Below, one piece after another: positions 1-9,014 of a stretch of DNA of 64,000 nucleotides. Position numbers and translations under genes: made by a program. The stretch is from Hyphomonas chukchiensis (lineage in GTDB: Bacteria > Pseudomonadota > Alphaproteobacteria > Caulobacterales > Hyphomonadaceae). Position 1 is the stretch's first letter. The number at the start of each line of letters is the position of its first letter. A model generated the notes under the pieces. It saw only the letters and a program-made list of their open reading frames with translations. It was not told where the DNA came from and ran no database searches. Location: positions 62,001-126,000 of the forward strand of contig NZ_AWFG01000001.1 in assembly GCF_000682695.1 (NCBI RefSeq), written 5' to 3'.

Positions 1-888
1 GTTGCCGTCATCCCCGATCTTTCCGGTTACATCGTCTCGGCCGGTGGCAAACGCCTGCGCCCCATGATCACGCTGATCTCTGCCCAGGCCGTCGGCAAGA
101 CGAGCCGTGCCACCCATGCGCTCGCAGCAGCTGTCGAATTTATCCACACGGCCACACTTCTTCACGATGATGTGGTTGACGAAAGCGATCTGCGGCGCGG
201 CAAGCCCGCCGCCAAGGCGATCTGGGGCAACAAGGCCTCGATTCTCGTGGGTGACTTCCTGTTTGCCCGCGCCTTCAATCTTCTGGTCGAAACCAACAGT
301 TTGGAAATCCTGAACCGGCTCGCCACCGCCTCAACCACGATTGCCGAAGGCGAAGTGCGCCAGCTCGCCGCCATGCAGGCGCGCGACCTGCCGACCGAAG
401 ACTATCTCGCCATCGTCGAAGCCAAGACCGGCGCCCTGTTCGAAGCGGCCGCCGAGACCGGCGCCATGTCGACAGGCAGCTCTGAACATGCCGCAGCGCT
501 CGCCACCTATGGCAAGAATCTGGGGCTCGCCTTCCAGATCATTGATGATGTGCTCGACTATGGCGGCACAACAACGGTGATCGGCAAGTCGGTCGGCGAC
601 GATTTCCGCGAGTGCAAGATCACGCTTCCGGTCATCATTGCCCGCCGTCGCGGCTCGGATGAAGACCGCGCCTTCTGGGAACGCGCGCTGCATCCGGACA
701 CCCAGTCCGAGCAGGATCTCGCCCATGCCGTCCACCTGATCCGCGCAACGGGCGCGGCTGAGGCAACGGTGCAGGAAGCGGAAGCCTATGCGGCGCTGGC
801 CAAGGGCGCGCTGCGCAGCCTGCCCCAGAGCGTCTACCGCGATGCGCTGGAAGATCTGGCTGATTTCTGCGTGGAACGCGCCTACTAG
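1..888 (+). CDS. Polyprenyl diphosphate synthase (5' end outside window)
   Basis: This enzyme condenses isopentenyl diphosphate onto an allylic primer to make the long isoprenoid tail of ubiquinone or a related carrier. The frame is open from base 1 and starts mid-gene: GGKRLRP, the conserved basic motif, lies just before the first ATG at 64, so that ATG is internal. Both aspartate-rich motifs are present: DDVVDESDLRRG (first) and IIDDVLDYGG (second). About 295 residues are visible, so roughly the first 30-50 are missing. Its stop TAG overlaps, in a 4-nt CTAG, the stop of the minus-strand sugar-phosphate transferase gene. Octaprenyl/decaprenyl specificity (IspB-like) is likely for this group but chain length cannot be read from the sequence. 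Confidence 0.93.
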   Translation, partial: VAVIPDLSGYIVSAGGKRLRPMITLISAQAVGKTSRATHALAAAVEFIHTATLLHDDVVDESDLRRGKPAAKAIWGNKASILVGDFLFARAFNLLVETNSLEILNRLATASTTIAEGEVRQLAAMQARDLPTEDYLAIVEAKTGALFEAAAETGAMSTGSSEHAAALATYGKNLGLAFQIIDDVLDYGGTTTVIGKSVGDDFRECKITLPVIIARRRGSDEDRAFWERALHPDTQSEQDLAHAVHLIRATGAAEATVQEAEAYAALAKGALRSLPQSVYRDALEDLADFCVERAY

Positions 889-1919
889 CGGCCTTCTTCA
901 GCCAGTTTCCGGCCGAGCGTCAGCCGCTGCCAGATCCACAGGCCAATGCCTCCGATCCCGAGCAGGATGATGATGCGCGCGCCGATAATCGGCCCTAGGC
1001 CCAGAAGGCCCGCGCCGCACGCAAAGCTCATCGCCGCCCACAGGGCCGAGACCTTCCAGTGTGGCCACCCGTCCCGCAGCAATAGCTGATAGGCATGATC
1101 CCGGTGCGCCTCGAAGAGGTGTTTGCCAGCGCGGGCGCGCCAGATAAGGGTCAGGAACACGTCCACCAGGAAGGGCAGGATCAGGGTCACAGGCTCCCAC
1201 ACGGTCATCCGGCAGGCCACCATGAGGCCAGCCGCGCCCAGCAAGGCCCCCATCCCGAGCGCCCCTGTGTCGCCGGCAAACAACTTGCCGGCCATGTTCC
1301 AGGCAAGGAAGCCGAGGATCGCGGCAGCGGCGAGGGCCGCCAGATGGCTCATGATGGCTTCGTCAGCGGTATCGGGGTCGGTAATATCCAGCAATTTCAG
1401 CAGGATGGCGAAGGCGACGAGCATGATGGCCGCGCTGCCCATGGCGAGGCCATTGGCGCCGTCCATGAAGTTCGTGGCGTTCATAACGACAAACAGCCAG
1501 AGCCCGACGCCCAGTATCGAAAACCAGACCGGCAGCGGATAGCCTGCGCCCGGCCCGAACGGCATGTGGAAGTGACCGAGCCGCGGACCGAAGGCCGCCG
1601 CGAGTAGAGAAATCCCCCCCAGCAGCACGAGCTTACGCTTCGATTCCAGGCCCTTTATATCGTCATAAACACCAATGATAACAGCGAGAAGGATGAAAAT
1701 CAGGAGCGACGCCAGCTCTATGCTGTAGATGGCGATCAGGTCTCCCGTCAGGCCAAGGCCAAAGGCGACCGTGGCGAAAATGGCGATGCCGCCGGAGGTC
1801 GGGACGGGGGCTTTCTGGGTCTTGCGTCCGCCGTCCGGCGCGTCCGTTACGCCGAGCCGGATCACCAGCCAGCAAAACAGGACCGAGATGATCGGCATGC
1901 CCAGAAGCACCAGGGTCAT
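885..1919 (-). CDS. MraY/WecA-family polyprenyl-phosphate sugar-1-phosphate transferase
   Basis: An integral membrane enzyme of about 344 residues that moves a sugar-1-phosphate (commonly GlcNAc-1-P) from a UDP-sugar to undecaprenyl phosphate, starting a cell-envelope glycan. The family motifs appear in order: an N-terminal DAPDGGRKTQ segment with PTSGG, the GVYDD pair of acidic residues, the catalytic NFMDGANGL, FAGDTGALGMG, and the cytoplasmic HRDHAYQ histidine motif. About ten hydrophobic helices separate them. The start is taken at ATG 1919 because it overlaps the ispE stop as TGATG; a longer frame to 1958 adds a charged, non-membrane leader. The pairing with ispE and the TPR gene suggests one transcript. 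It could make O-antigen or exopolysaccharide; the true MraY is less likely outside a division cluster. Confidence 0.85.
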   Translation of the reverse strand: MTLVLLGMPIISVLFCWLVIRLGVTDAPDGGRKTQKAPVPTSGGIAIFATVAFGLGLTGDLIAIYSIELASLLIFILLAVIIGVYDDIKGLESKRKLVLLGGISLLAAAFGPRLGHFHMPFGPGAGYPLPVWFSILGVGLWLFVVMNATNFMDGANGLAMGSAAIMLVAFAILLKLLDITDPDTADEAIMSHLAALAAAAILGFLAWNMAGKLFAGDTGALGMGALLGAAGLMVACRMTVWEPVTLILPFLVDVFLTLIWRARAGKHLFEAHRDHAYQLLLRDGWPHWKVSALWAAMSFACGAGLLGLGPIIGARIIILLGIGGIGLWIWQRLTLGRKLAEEGR

Positions 1920-2803
1920 CACAGGATCGCGCCTCCCAGCAGCGTTGCGCGCACCCATGCTTCGGGTTGCTGCGCTTTCAGGAATTCGGCAGATTCCCGG
2001 GCGGCATCAAGGGTCTCGTACAGGCAGACAAAGGTGGCTCCTGAACCACTCATGCGGGTCATCAGGGGGCTTTTCGGACCGTTCAAGGTCCGTTCCGGGG
2101 ACTTCAGGGCGGGATGAAGGGCAAGCGCGGGGGCTTCAAGGTCGTTTCGCTGGCCAGCCAGCCAGCCGACCAATCCGCCAAGATCGGCAAAGTCCGGCAA
2201 GGGCCCGCATTCCGTAAAATCGGCCCCACCACCTGCCGCGTCGAACGCGGCAAAGACCGGTCCGGTCGGACAGGCAATGCCGGGATTGAAAAGAATAGCG
2301 GGAATGGGTGCAGGCAGGCGCACTGGCGTGACCCGCTCCCCTTCCCCGCGCATGAAGGCAGGCTGACCGAGGAGGGCCACCGGCACATCACCGCCGAGCT
2401 GCGGCGCGACGGTGTGGGCATGGCGAGGGTTAATGTCCCAGAGGCGGGTCAGCAGGCGAAGGGCCGCCGCAGCGTCCGCAGAGCCGCCGCCAATGCCGGC
2501 TGCGACCGGCAGCGACTTTTCGAGATGAAGCGCCGCGCCGTGCCTGATGCCGGCTTCGGCCTGCAGCGCACGGGCCGCCTTGAGGACGAGATTGTCGGCT
2601 CCGGTGCCAGCTTCATCGGCGCCGGGGCCGGTGACAGACAGGGTCAGACTGTCGGAGGGCTCGACTGTCAGCCGGTCGGCGGCTTCCGGCCCGGCGAAGA
2701 CGACGAGAGAGTCGAGCTCATGGCGCCCATTGGGTTTCACCGGGCCGACATGCAGGAAGAGGTTCACCTTGGCCGGCGCATATGTGCTGAATGAGGTCGG
2801 CAT
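1919..2803 (-). CDS. ispE: 4-diphosphocytidyl-2-C-methyl-D-erythritol kinase
   Basis: IspE phosphorylates CDP-methylerythritol with ATP in the non-mevalonate isoprenoid pathway. The 294-residue length is usual. APAKVNLFL (about residues 9-17) contains the catalytic lysine, the GHMP ATP-binding glycine loop PVAAGIGGGSADAA spans about 99-112, LGGDVP holds the catalytic aspartate near 139, and MSGSGATFVCL is the third GHMP motif. The gene starts 9 nt after the TPR lipoprotein gene stop and ends in a TGATG overlap with the transferase gene, so the three are probably co-transcribed. Its isoprenoid product also feeds the polyprenyl synthase at the window edge. Confidence 0.96.
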   Translation of the reverse strand: MPTSFSTYAPAKVNLFLHVGPVKPNGRHELDSLVVFAGPEAADRLTVEPSDSLTLSVTGPGADEAGTGADNLVLKAARALQAEAGIRHGAALHLEKSLPVAAGIGGGSADAAAALRLLTRLWDINPRHAHTVAPQLGGDVPVALLGQPAFMRGEGERVTPVRLPAPIPAILFNPGIACPTGPVFAAFDAAGGGADFTECGPLPDFADLGGLVGWLAGQRNDLEAPALALHPALKSPERTLNGPKSPLMTRMSGSGATFVCLYETLDAARESAEFLKAQQPEAWVRATLLGGAIL

Positions 2804-2812
2804 CGGCGGGGG

Positions 2813-4573
2813 TCAGTTCTGCCGGGCGACAGGCAGTGCAGACTGTGTCTCGGACTCGGCCTTCTTGAGAAGCATAGCTTCCGGGCCCGACGTCATCTTG
2901 GCCTCGATCCGCGCCCTGTCTTCCGGGCTCGGGTCAAGCTTCAGGGCCCGCTGCCACTGGAAGCGGGCTTCGGTCTTGCGGCCCATCTGCCAATAGGCAT
3001 CGCCGAGATGATCGTTGAGCAGCGAGACGCCGGGCGACAGTTCCACAGCGCGCTCGAGGAACCGCGTGGCCAGCTCGTAGCGGCCCATCCGGTAGTGTGC
3101 CCAGCCAAGGCTGTCGACGATATAGCCCGATTGTGGCTCAAGCTCGACGGCGCGGCTGATCATGTTCAGCGCGGCATCGTAATTGAGGCCCCGATCAATA
3201 TAGGCATAGCCGAGATAGTTCAGGATCGATGCATTCTCGGGCTGCAGGGCAAGCGCGGTCTTGAGATCGGATTCCGCCTGCGGCCAGCGATCGGTCTGTT
3301 CCAGCGTCGTGCCGCGCGCATAGATGACGCGCCAGTCCTGACGGCCTGCGGCGGCATCTTCGGCGATGACCTCGCTGAGCAGGTGTTCAGCTTCGTCATC
3401 CCGGTCGAGCGAGCGGAAGAGATCGGCCAGCTGGATCTTGAGGCCCCGGTCGGGGGAATGCTGGAGCGCTTCGCCCGCGACGGCGATGGCTTCCTGGTTG
3501 CGCCCTTCCCGGCGCAGGGCCCAGGCCATCTGACCGCGTGCCGTGGCGTAGAATTCGGATTTGTCCGGGATGCGGGAGAGGACGGCGACGGCCTCCTCGC
3601 GCCGGCCCGCATTGTCCAGAGACTGGCCCCAGAGCGACCGGGCCACCTGCAGGTTAGGGTCGAGCGCGAGGGCGAGCACGAAATAGACGCCGGAGAGGTC
3701 GTCATCAGTCTGCATCATCAGCGCCGCTGCAGGCACGTAGACGGCAAGGGCCGCACCTTCACGCGTGCTCAGGCGCGTCGGCTTGATCTTGCGACCGGCC
3801 ATTATATCGGCGGACAAGCCATCAAGGCCGGCATTCTGGCCGATCTCGTCGCGAAAGACCTGAAGGATTTCAAGGGCACGGTCGCGCTGGCCATTGGCCA
3901 TGAGAAGCTGTGCATGGGCATGGACCCCCACAGCCAGACGCGCGCCGGACTCCCACAGCGTTTCAAACGTGGCGAGCGCGGAGGCATCGTCCTTCTCGGC
4001 CATCTGCAAGAGGCCCATCATGTAGAGCGTTGCGCTGTCGAGGTTCGCATCACCCGAAAGACCGCTGCGCAGATAGGCCTCGGCCGCATCGGCGCCATCA
4101 CTGTCAGCGATTCGCCAGGCCGACAGGCCGCGCGCGATGACCTCATTGAACGGGCCGTATTTGGTTTCGTCGAGATAGGGCGTCGCTTCGTCTTCCTTGC
4201 CGCGCACCATGGCATCCACGCCGAGGGTAAGACGCACAAGCGTTGCCTCGCTGCCAACCTGGCTGGCCCGCCTCGCAAGGCCGACGGCGGTTTCATAATC
4301 GCCTGCGAGCAGGGCCGAAAACACCGCCCGCTCGGCAATGCCGGACTTTTCAGGCGCCGTATCTATCGCGGCGGCGTAATATTCAGCGGCCGTTTCGGGA
4401 TCATTGGTCATCGCGGCAAAGCGGGCGACGAGAAAGTCTCCATAGGCCTGCGCCTCGGCCGGACGGCCATTCGAGAAGAGCGCGTTGCGCAAGTCGCTCT
4501 CGGACGGCCCGCTGACGCACGACCCGGCCAGCAGGATCGCGGAAAGGGCTGAAAGGGGCCGAAAAACGTTCAT
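2813..4573 (-). CDS. TPR-repeat outer-membrane or periplasmic lipoprotein
   Basis: A 586-residue protein that begins with a lipoprotein signal (hydrophobic stretch then LLAGSC, a lipobox with the acylated cysteine). The rest is a run of helical TPR repeats; clear copies include NAGRREEAVAVLSRIP, NYLGYAYIDRGLNYDAAL and DHLGDAYWQMGRKTEARF, the classic W/G/Y/A/P spacing. Such proteins are scaffolds for envelope complexes, so no reaction is predicted. The start is placed at ATG 4573, which has a GAGAG about 9 nt upstream, rather than the GTG two codons earlier. It leads the group with ispE 9 nt downstream. The exact partner is unknown. Confidence 0.85.
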   Translation of the reverse strand: MNVFRPLSALSAILLAGSCVSGPSESDLRNALFSNGRPAEAQAYGDFLVARFAAMTNDPETAAEYYAAAIDTAPEKSGIAERAVFSALLAGDYETAVGLARRASQVGSEATLVRLTLGVDAMVRGKEDEATPYLDETKYGPFNEVIARGLSAWRIADSDGADAAEAYLRSGLSGDANLDSATLYMMGLLQMAEKDDASALATFETLWESGARLAVGVHAHAQLLMANGQRDRALEILQVFRDEIGQNAGLDGLSADIMAGRKIKPTRLSTREGAALAVYVPAAALMMQTDDDLSGVYFVLALALDPNLQVARSLWGQSLDNAGRREEAVAVLSRIPDKSEFYATARGQMAWALRREGRNQEAIAVAGEALQHSPDRGLKIQLADLFRSLDRDDEAEHLLSEVIAEDAAAGRQDWRVIYARGTTLEQTDRWPQAESDLKTALALQPENASILNYLGYAYIDRGLNYDAALNMISRAVELEPQSGYIVDSLGWAHYRMGRYELATRFLERAVELSPGVSLLNDHLGDAYWQMGRKTEARFQWQRALKLDPSPEDRARIEAKMTSGPEAMLLKKAESETQSALPVARQN

Positions 4574-4637
4574 ATGCACAATCTCTCAGCAACCGGGCGC
4601 TGCCGCAAGGGGTTAGAACAACGCGGCAGCCCGCAAT

Positions 4638-5840
4638 TTAGTCAGATGCGACAAGGACTTCCTGCCTGTCGAAGAACTTGTCGATACCGCGTTTGACCGC
4701 CTGCATGGATTTTTCGCGGCCGGACGAGGACTGCAGCCGCTTGGCGTCCGCCGCATTGGTCAGGAAGCCCATCTCGAGCAGGACCGCCGGCACATCCGGC
4801 GCCAGCAGGACATAGAAGCCTGCATTGCGATGCGTACTGCGCAGGACAGGACCCGCCGCCTTCAGTTCGGGCAGCAGATCCTCGGCAAAGGCAGCCGAAT
4901 GGCTCTTGGTCTCGCGCTTCACGAGGTCTTCGAGGATGCTACCGACCACTTTGGAGCCGCTGGTCTCGATCGGGATCTTCCAGTCATTCTTGGAGGCCTC
5001 CTTGTCGATGCGGCGCTCGCCGCGCTCCGAGATGGTGTAAACCGAGGCACCGGAGACGTCCGGCGAGCCGGCGGCATCGGCATGCAGCGAGATGAAGAGG
5101 TCAGCGCCCCATTTGCGGGCAAGCGTGACGCGGTCTTCCAGTTCGATGAACCGGTCGTCGTCGCGCGTCAGGCGAACCGTGTAGCGCGGGTCCTTGTCCA
5201 GCAATTCCTTCAGGTAGAGCGCCGCCTTGAGGGTCACCTCGCGCTCGAGCAGGCCCTTGGCCGACTGGGTGCCGGGATCCTTGCCGCCATGGCCGGCATC
5301 GACCACGATGACATATTGCCCGTGGCCCTTGCGATTGCGCGGGCTCAGCGGCTCTGTCGGGGCCACCTCGGCGGAGGCCAGCGTGATACTGGCCTTGCGG
5401 GCATCGGATTCAGCCCGGGCGAGGCGCTGCATGTCGCGCTTGGCGATGCTGGCAAAGCGCGCCGGGGAGACGGTTTCAAGGTCGATAATGATGCGCCAGG
5501 CCGTCTCCTTGCCCGTCGGCGGCAGGGACAGGACCCGGGAAACAACCAGCGGACGGTCGAGCAGGAAGCTCAGGCGACCGCCCGAGAGGGCCCAGCTGGC
5601 CACCCCGCCCATGCCATTGCCGGCGCGCGACTGCGTTTCACCCTGAAGCGGCAGGACCAGGCTGCGTTCGCCGCCCGATTCGGCCAGAAAAGCCTGTGCA
5701 TCGTGGGAAATATCGCTCCAGACCGTAATCCGCGTGGGCGCCCCGTCGCCAATCACGCGCACATCACGGATATCGGCCCCGGCATAAAAACCGAAGATAA
5801 TACAGGTGCATAGCAGGATAAGAGGGCGAAAAAGGGTCAT
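4638..5840 (-). CDS. N-acetylmuramoyl-L-alanine amidase (AMIN + Amidase_3)
   Basis: A periplasmic cell-wall hydrolase that cuts the bond between MurNAc and the peptide stem, needed for daughter-cell separation. The roughly 400-residue protein has an N-terminal signal/membrane stretch (LILLCTCIIFGF), an AMIN-type beta-rich localisation domain over about residues 30-140, a linker, and a zinc amidase_3 domain. Zinc and catalytic residues are visible in VDAGHGGKDPG, LLEREVTLK, ISLHADA and AVLLEMGFLTN. The start at ATG 5840 gives a proper signal sequence; the TTG at 5861 adds seven polar residues. This is an AmiC-like enzyme; alphaproteobacteria usually have one such protein. Its upstream region is the 5' side of the divergent rne gap. 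Confidence 0.92.
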   Translation of the reverse strand: MTLFRPLILLCTCIIFGFYAGADIRDVRVIGDGAPTRITVWSDISHDAQAFLAESGGERSLVLPLQGETQSRAGNGMGGVASWALSGGRLSFLLDRPLVVSRVLSLPPTGKETAWRIIIDLETVSPARFASIAKRDMQRLARAESDARKASITLASAEVAPTEPLSPRNRKGHGQYVIVVDAGHGGKDPGTQSAKGLLEREVTLKAALYLKELLDKDPRYTVRLTRDDDRFIELEDRVTLARKWGADLFISLHADAAGSPDVSGASVYTISERGERRIDKEASKNDWKIPIETSGSKVVGSILEDLVKRETKSHSAAFAEDLLPELKAAGPVLRSTHRNAGFYVLLAPDVPAVLLEMGFLTNAADAKRLQSSSGREKSMQAVKRGIDKFFDRQEVLVASD

Positions 5841-5861
5841 TTGGTCTGTCTGGCCGGACAA

Positions 5862-6268
5862 GCCGCTTGGAATGGGGATTGGTTTCCACCCTCCCTAACA
5901 GACCGAAGATTAACCCAGCATTGACTGCACATGCGTCATGTTAATGGCGCTGGCGGATATTCGCCCTTTCAATTCCCCCTGAAATTGGGCAGTATCCTGA
6001 AAGTAGCCGCATATCAGGCTATTCAACAAGTTTCCCAATGACGCGTCAGCGATCGCGCTTCACCGAAAAGGCAAGCGGGCGCCGCGCTCCGGAAAGCAGA
6101 GCAATATGTGCACGGGTGCCGTGGCCATCGTCAATTCTACCATGCCGCCTTTGGGTGCATGGGACAGGCATGGCTGCACCCTTTCCCAACAAACACAGAC
6201 CGGCCTGACCGCTCGCACGAGGCGCCTTGCGCCCATGGCGGCGTCGCCGGATCATAAGGTTATGTTCC
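5862..6268. promoter_or_regulatory. Divergent amidase/rne gap with rne leader hairpins
   Basis: A 400-nt region without a credible gene between the amidase and rne. On the rne side two inverted repeats are seen: GGGTGCA at 6153-6159 with TGCACCC at 6175-6181 (7-bp stem, 15-nt loop) and GGCGC at 6221-6225 with GCGCC at 6229-6233 (3-nt loop). Long structured 5' leaders that RNase E itself cuts are known for rne in other bacteria; that this leader works so is inference. An AAGG at 6256-6259 lies about 9 nt before the rne ATG. Confidence 0.45.
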
Positions 6269-8935
6269 ATGAGCAAACTCATGCTAATCGACGCCGCCCA
6301 CCCGGAAGAGACCCGTGTGGCCATCGTCAATGGCGGCCAAGTCGATGATTTCGACTTCGAAACAACCGGTAACGAACAGCTTCGCGGCAATATCTACCTC
6401 GCAAAGGTAACCCGCGTAGAGCCATCGCTGCAGGCTGCTTTCGTTGAATATGGCGGCAATCGCCACGGTTTCCTCGCCTTCAGCGAGATCCACCCCGACT
6501 ATTACCAGCTTCCGGCCGAAGACCGTGAAGCCCTCCTCAAGGAAGCCGCCGAAGAGGCCGCTGCCCAGATCGAGGATGAAGACGACGACGATATCGAGGG
6601 CGACGACGAAGCCCATGCCGACTCTGATGACAGCGACGATGGCGATGATGATTCCTCCGATGATGACGAGGATGATGGCGACGACGAGAGCGAAGACGGC
6701 GAGTCCAAGGCTTCGGCCAAGCCCGCCCGTGGCCGCCGTCCGGCCCGCAAGGAATCGCCGCGCTCGTCGATCTCCAAGCGCTACAAGATCCAGGAAGTGA
6801 TCCGGCGCCGGCAGGTGATGCTGGTGCAGGTCGTCAAGGAAGAACGCGGCAACAAGGGCGCAGCGCTCACCACGTTCCTGTCGCTGGCAGGCCGCTATTC
6901 GGTTCTGATGCCCAACACGCCACGCGGCGGCGGCATTTCCCGCAAGATCGTCAATGGCGCTGACCGCAAGCGCCTGAAATCCATCGTCGCCGAGCTGGAT
7001 GTGCCCGATGGCATGGGCCTGATCGTGCGCACGGCCGGCGCCAAGCGCACCAAGGCCGAAATCAAGCGCGACTATGAATACCTCTCGAAACTCTGGGAAA
7101 CCATTGTCGAGAAGACGCTGACCTCCGAAGCGCCGATGCTGATCAATGCCGAAGGCGGCCTTGTGCACCGCGCCATGCGCGACATGTTCGACAAGGAGAT
7201 CGAGGAAGTCTGGGTGCAGGGCGACGAGGCCTATCGCGAAGCGAAAGATCTCGCCAAGCTGATCATGCCGAGCCAGGCCAAGAAGGTTCAGCAGTGGAAG
7301 GAAGACGATCCGCTGTTCGTATCCGAAGCGGTCGAAGACCAGCTGGATTCCATCTATTCGCCGACCGTTCAGCTGAAATCCGGTGGCTATCTGGTGATCA
7401 ACCAGACCGAGGCGCTGGTGGCGATCGACGTCAATTCCGGCAAGTCCACCAAGGAACGCAATATCGAGCAGACCGCCGTGCGCACCAACCTGGAAGCAGC
7501 TGAAGAAGCCTGCCGCCAGATGCGCCTGCGCGACCTGGCCGGTCTCGTCGTGATCGACTTCATCGACATGGACGAGAACAAGAACAATCGCGCCGTCGAG
7601 AAGAAGCTGAAGGAATGCCTCAAGGTTGACCGCGCCCGCGTCCAGCATGGCCGCATCTCACAGTTCGGCCTGATGGAAATCTCCCGCCAGCGTCGCCGCC
7701 AGGGCGTGCTGCAGGCGACATCCGACCCGTGTGAAGCGTGCAACGGCACAGGGCGTCGCCGCTCCATCCCTTCGGCAGCCCTGCAGCTGATCCGCGCCAT
7801 CGAGGCCCGCGCCTCGACGGGCGGCCTGAAAAGCATTTCGGTGAAGGCGCCGACCGATGTTGCGCTCTACATCCTGAACCAGAAACGCGAAGCGCTGATC
7901 GAGATCGAGCGGATGGCCGGCTTTGCCGTGTCGATCCATTCCTCCGAAGACCTGCTGCCCGGCGACTTCATGATCGATGCCGAGCGCGACCCGAACTCGA
8001 AACCGAAGAAAAAATCGCCGCCGCGTTCGCTGTCCAAATCCACCAAGCCCGCCGTCTCCGACGAGGATGATGACGAGGATATCGAGGACGAGGATGACGA
8101 GGCCGTCGCCGAAACGGATGACGAAGCCGAGGACAAGGCTGAAGACACGCAAGGCAAGCCGCGCAAGCGTCGCCGTCGCCGGGGTGGCCGCGGCCGCAAC
8201 CGCGACAGCCGCGACACGGGCCTCGAAGTGATCGATGGCGAGACCCCGCCTGCCGCCGCAGCTTCGGATGAAGACAGCGACGATGACGAGGATGAAGACG
8301 GCGAAACCGGCACGACGCCGGAAGCCCGCTCGGACGATAGCGAAGAAGCCGGCCGCAAGCGCCGTCGTCGCGGCCGCCGCGGTGGACGTCGCCGTCGCCG
8401 TTCGGGTGGTGAGGACCGTGCCGAGGGCGTACAGGAAGGCGCGCCAACCGATGGCGGCGCCTATCTCGATGGCCTCTCGGCCAGCGCCCCGGAAATGCTG
8501 GACGCCGAAGCGCCAAGCGAAGCCAAGCCTGAAGAAGCCCCTGCGCCCAAGGCCAGCGAGCCGGAGCCAGCCAAGGCCGCCGAAACCGAGCAGGACTCCG
8601 CTGAAGCAGAGACCGACGAAGACGTGAAGGCCGAGAAGCCGAAGCGCGCCCGTCGTTCGCGCGCCAAGCCGAAGCCAGAGGCCGAGGCCCTTGCGGCCGA
8701 GGCCGCCCCGGCGCCTGTCGAGACCAAGGCTGCGCCCGAGCCAAAGCCGGAACCCAAGCCTGCACCGGACGTGACGCCTGCGCCTGTGGCCGAAGCGGTG
8801 AAGGAAACCGTCGCGGCTGAAGCCGCCCGGGCACCTGAACCAAAGCCGGAACCCAAGCCCGAACCGGCGAACGCAGAGGCCAAGGATACCGGCACCAAGC
8901 GCAAAGGCTGGTGGGCCCGCGCCCGCGGCGAATAA
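6269..8935 (+). CDS. rne: Ribonuclease E (Rne/Rng family)
   Basis: RNase E is the main endonuclease of mRNA decay and rRNA/tRNA processing and the scaffold of the degradosome. The 888-residue protein has the N-terminal S1 domain broken by a long insertion: residues about 101-143 are almost only D, E and S. The sensor/DNase I-like core follows with VAIDVNSGKST and VIDFIDMDENK, which hold the two catalytic aspartates, then the zinc link DPCEACNGTG. The C-terminal half is unstructured, with alternating acidic blocks and arginine-rich blocks such as KRRRRRGGRGR, and EPKPEPKP repeats near the end; it closes with GWWARARGE. The ATG at 6269 gives the canonical start MSKLMLIDAAHPEE; an upstream in-frame ATG at 6227 adds a basic, non-family leader. 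A strong terminator follows. Confidence 0.96.
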   Translation: MSKLMLIDAAHPEETRVAIVNGGQVDDFDFETTGNEQLRGNIYLAKVTRVEPSLQAAFVEYGGNRHGFLAFSEIHPDYYQLPAEDREALLKEAAEEAAAQIEDEDDDDIEGDDEAHADSDDSDDGDDDSSDDDEDDGDDESEDGESKASAKPARGRRPARKESPRSSISKRYKIQEVIRRRQVMLVQVVKEERGNKGAALTTFLSLAGRYSVLMPNTPRGGGISRKIVNGADRKRLKSIVAELDVPDGMGLIVRTAGAKRTKAEIKRDYEYLSKLWETIVEKTLTSEAPMLINAEGGLVHRAMRDMFDKEIEEVWVQGDEAYREAKDLAKLIMPSQAKKVQQWKEDDPLFVSEAVEDQLDSIYSPTVQLKSGGYLVINQTEALVAIDVNSGKSTKERNIEQTAVRTNLEAAEEACRQMRLRDLAGLVVIDFIDMDENKNNRAVEKKLKECLKVDRARVQHGRISQFGLMEISRQRRRQGVLQATSDPCEACNGTGRRRSIPSAALQLIRAIEARASTGGLKSISVKAPTDVALYILNQKREALIEIERMAGFAVSIHSSEDLLPGDFMIDAERDPNSKPKKKSPPRSLSKSTKPAVSDEDDDEDIEDEDDEAVAETDDEAEDKAEDTQGKPRKRRRRRGGRGRNRDSRDTGLEVIDGETPPAAAASDEDSDDDEDEDGETGTTPEARSDDSEEAGRKRRRRGRRGGRRRRRSGGEDRAEGVQEGAPTDGGAYLDGLSASAPEMLDAEAPSEAKPEEAPAPKASEPEPAKAAETEQDSAEAETDEDVKAEKPKRARRSRAKPKPEAEALAAEAAPAPVETKAAPEPKPEPKPAPDVTPAPVAEAVKETVAAEAARAPEPKPEPKPEPANAEAKDTGTKRKGWWARARGE

Positions 8936-8958
8936 GGCCCCACCAACGCGCAGAAACA

Positions 8959-8990
8959 AAAAGGCCGGAGCATCATTGCTCCGGCCTTTT
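8959..8990. terminator. Bidirectional intrinsic terminator between rne and the fad operon
   Basis: A perfect 13-bp inverted repeat: AAAAGGCCGGAGC at 8959-8971, loop ATCATT, GCTCCGGCCTTTT at 8978-8990. It ends rne on the plus strand, and its A-run arm gives a U-tract on the minus strand, so it can also end the convergent hydratase/dehydrogenase transcript. Confidence 0.93.
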
Positions 8991-9014
8991 CCTTTTGGTG
9001 CTTAGCTGGCGCCC

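Noticed and set aside
5910..5924. TTAA-CCCAGCA-TTGA upstream of the amidase gene as a CtrA box.
   Set aside because: The second half site has a mismatch at a core base and no other cell-cycle sign is nearby.
6540..6720. Short near-repeats in the GATGAC-rich DNA of rne.
   Set aside because: They are codons for the acidic run, not a CRISPR array: there are no equal spacers and the frame stays open.
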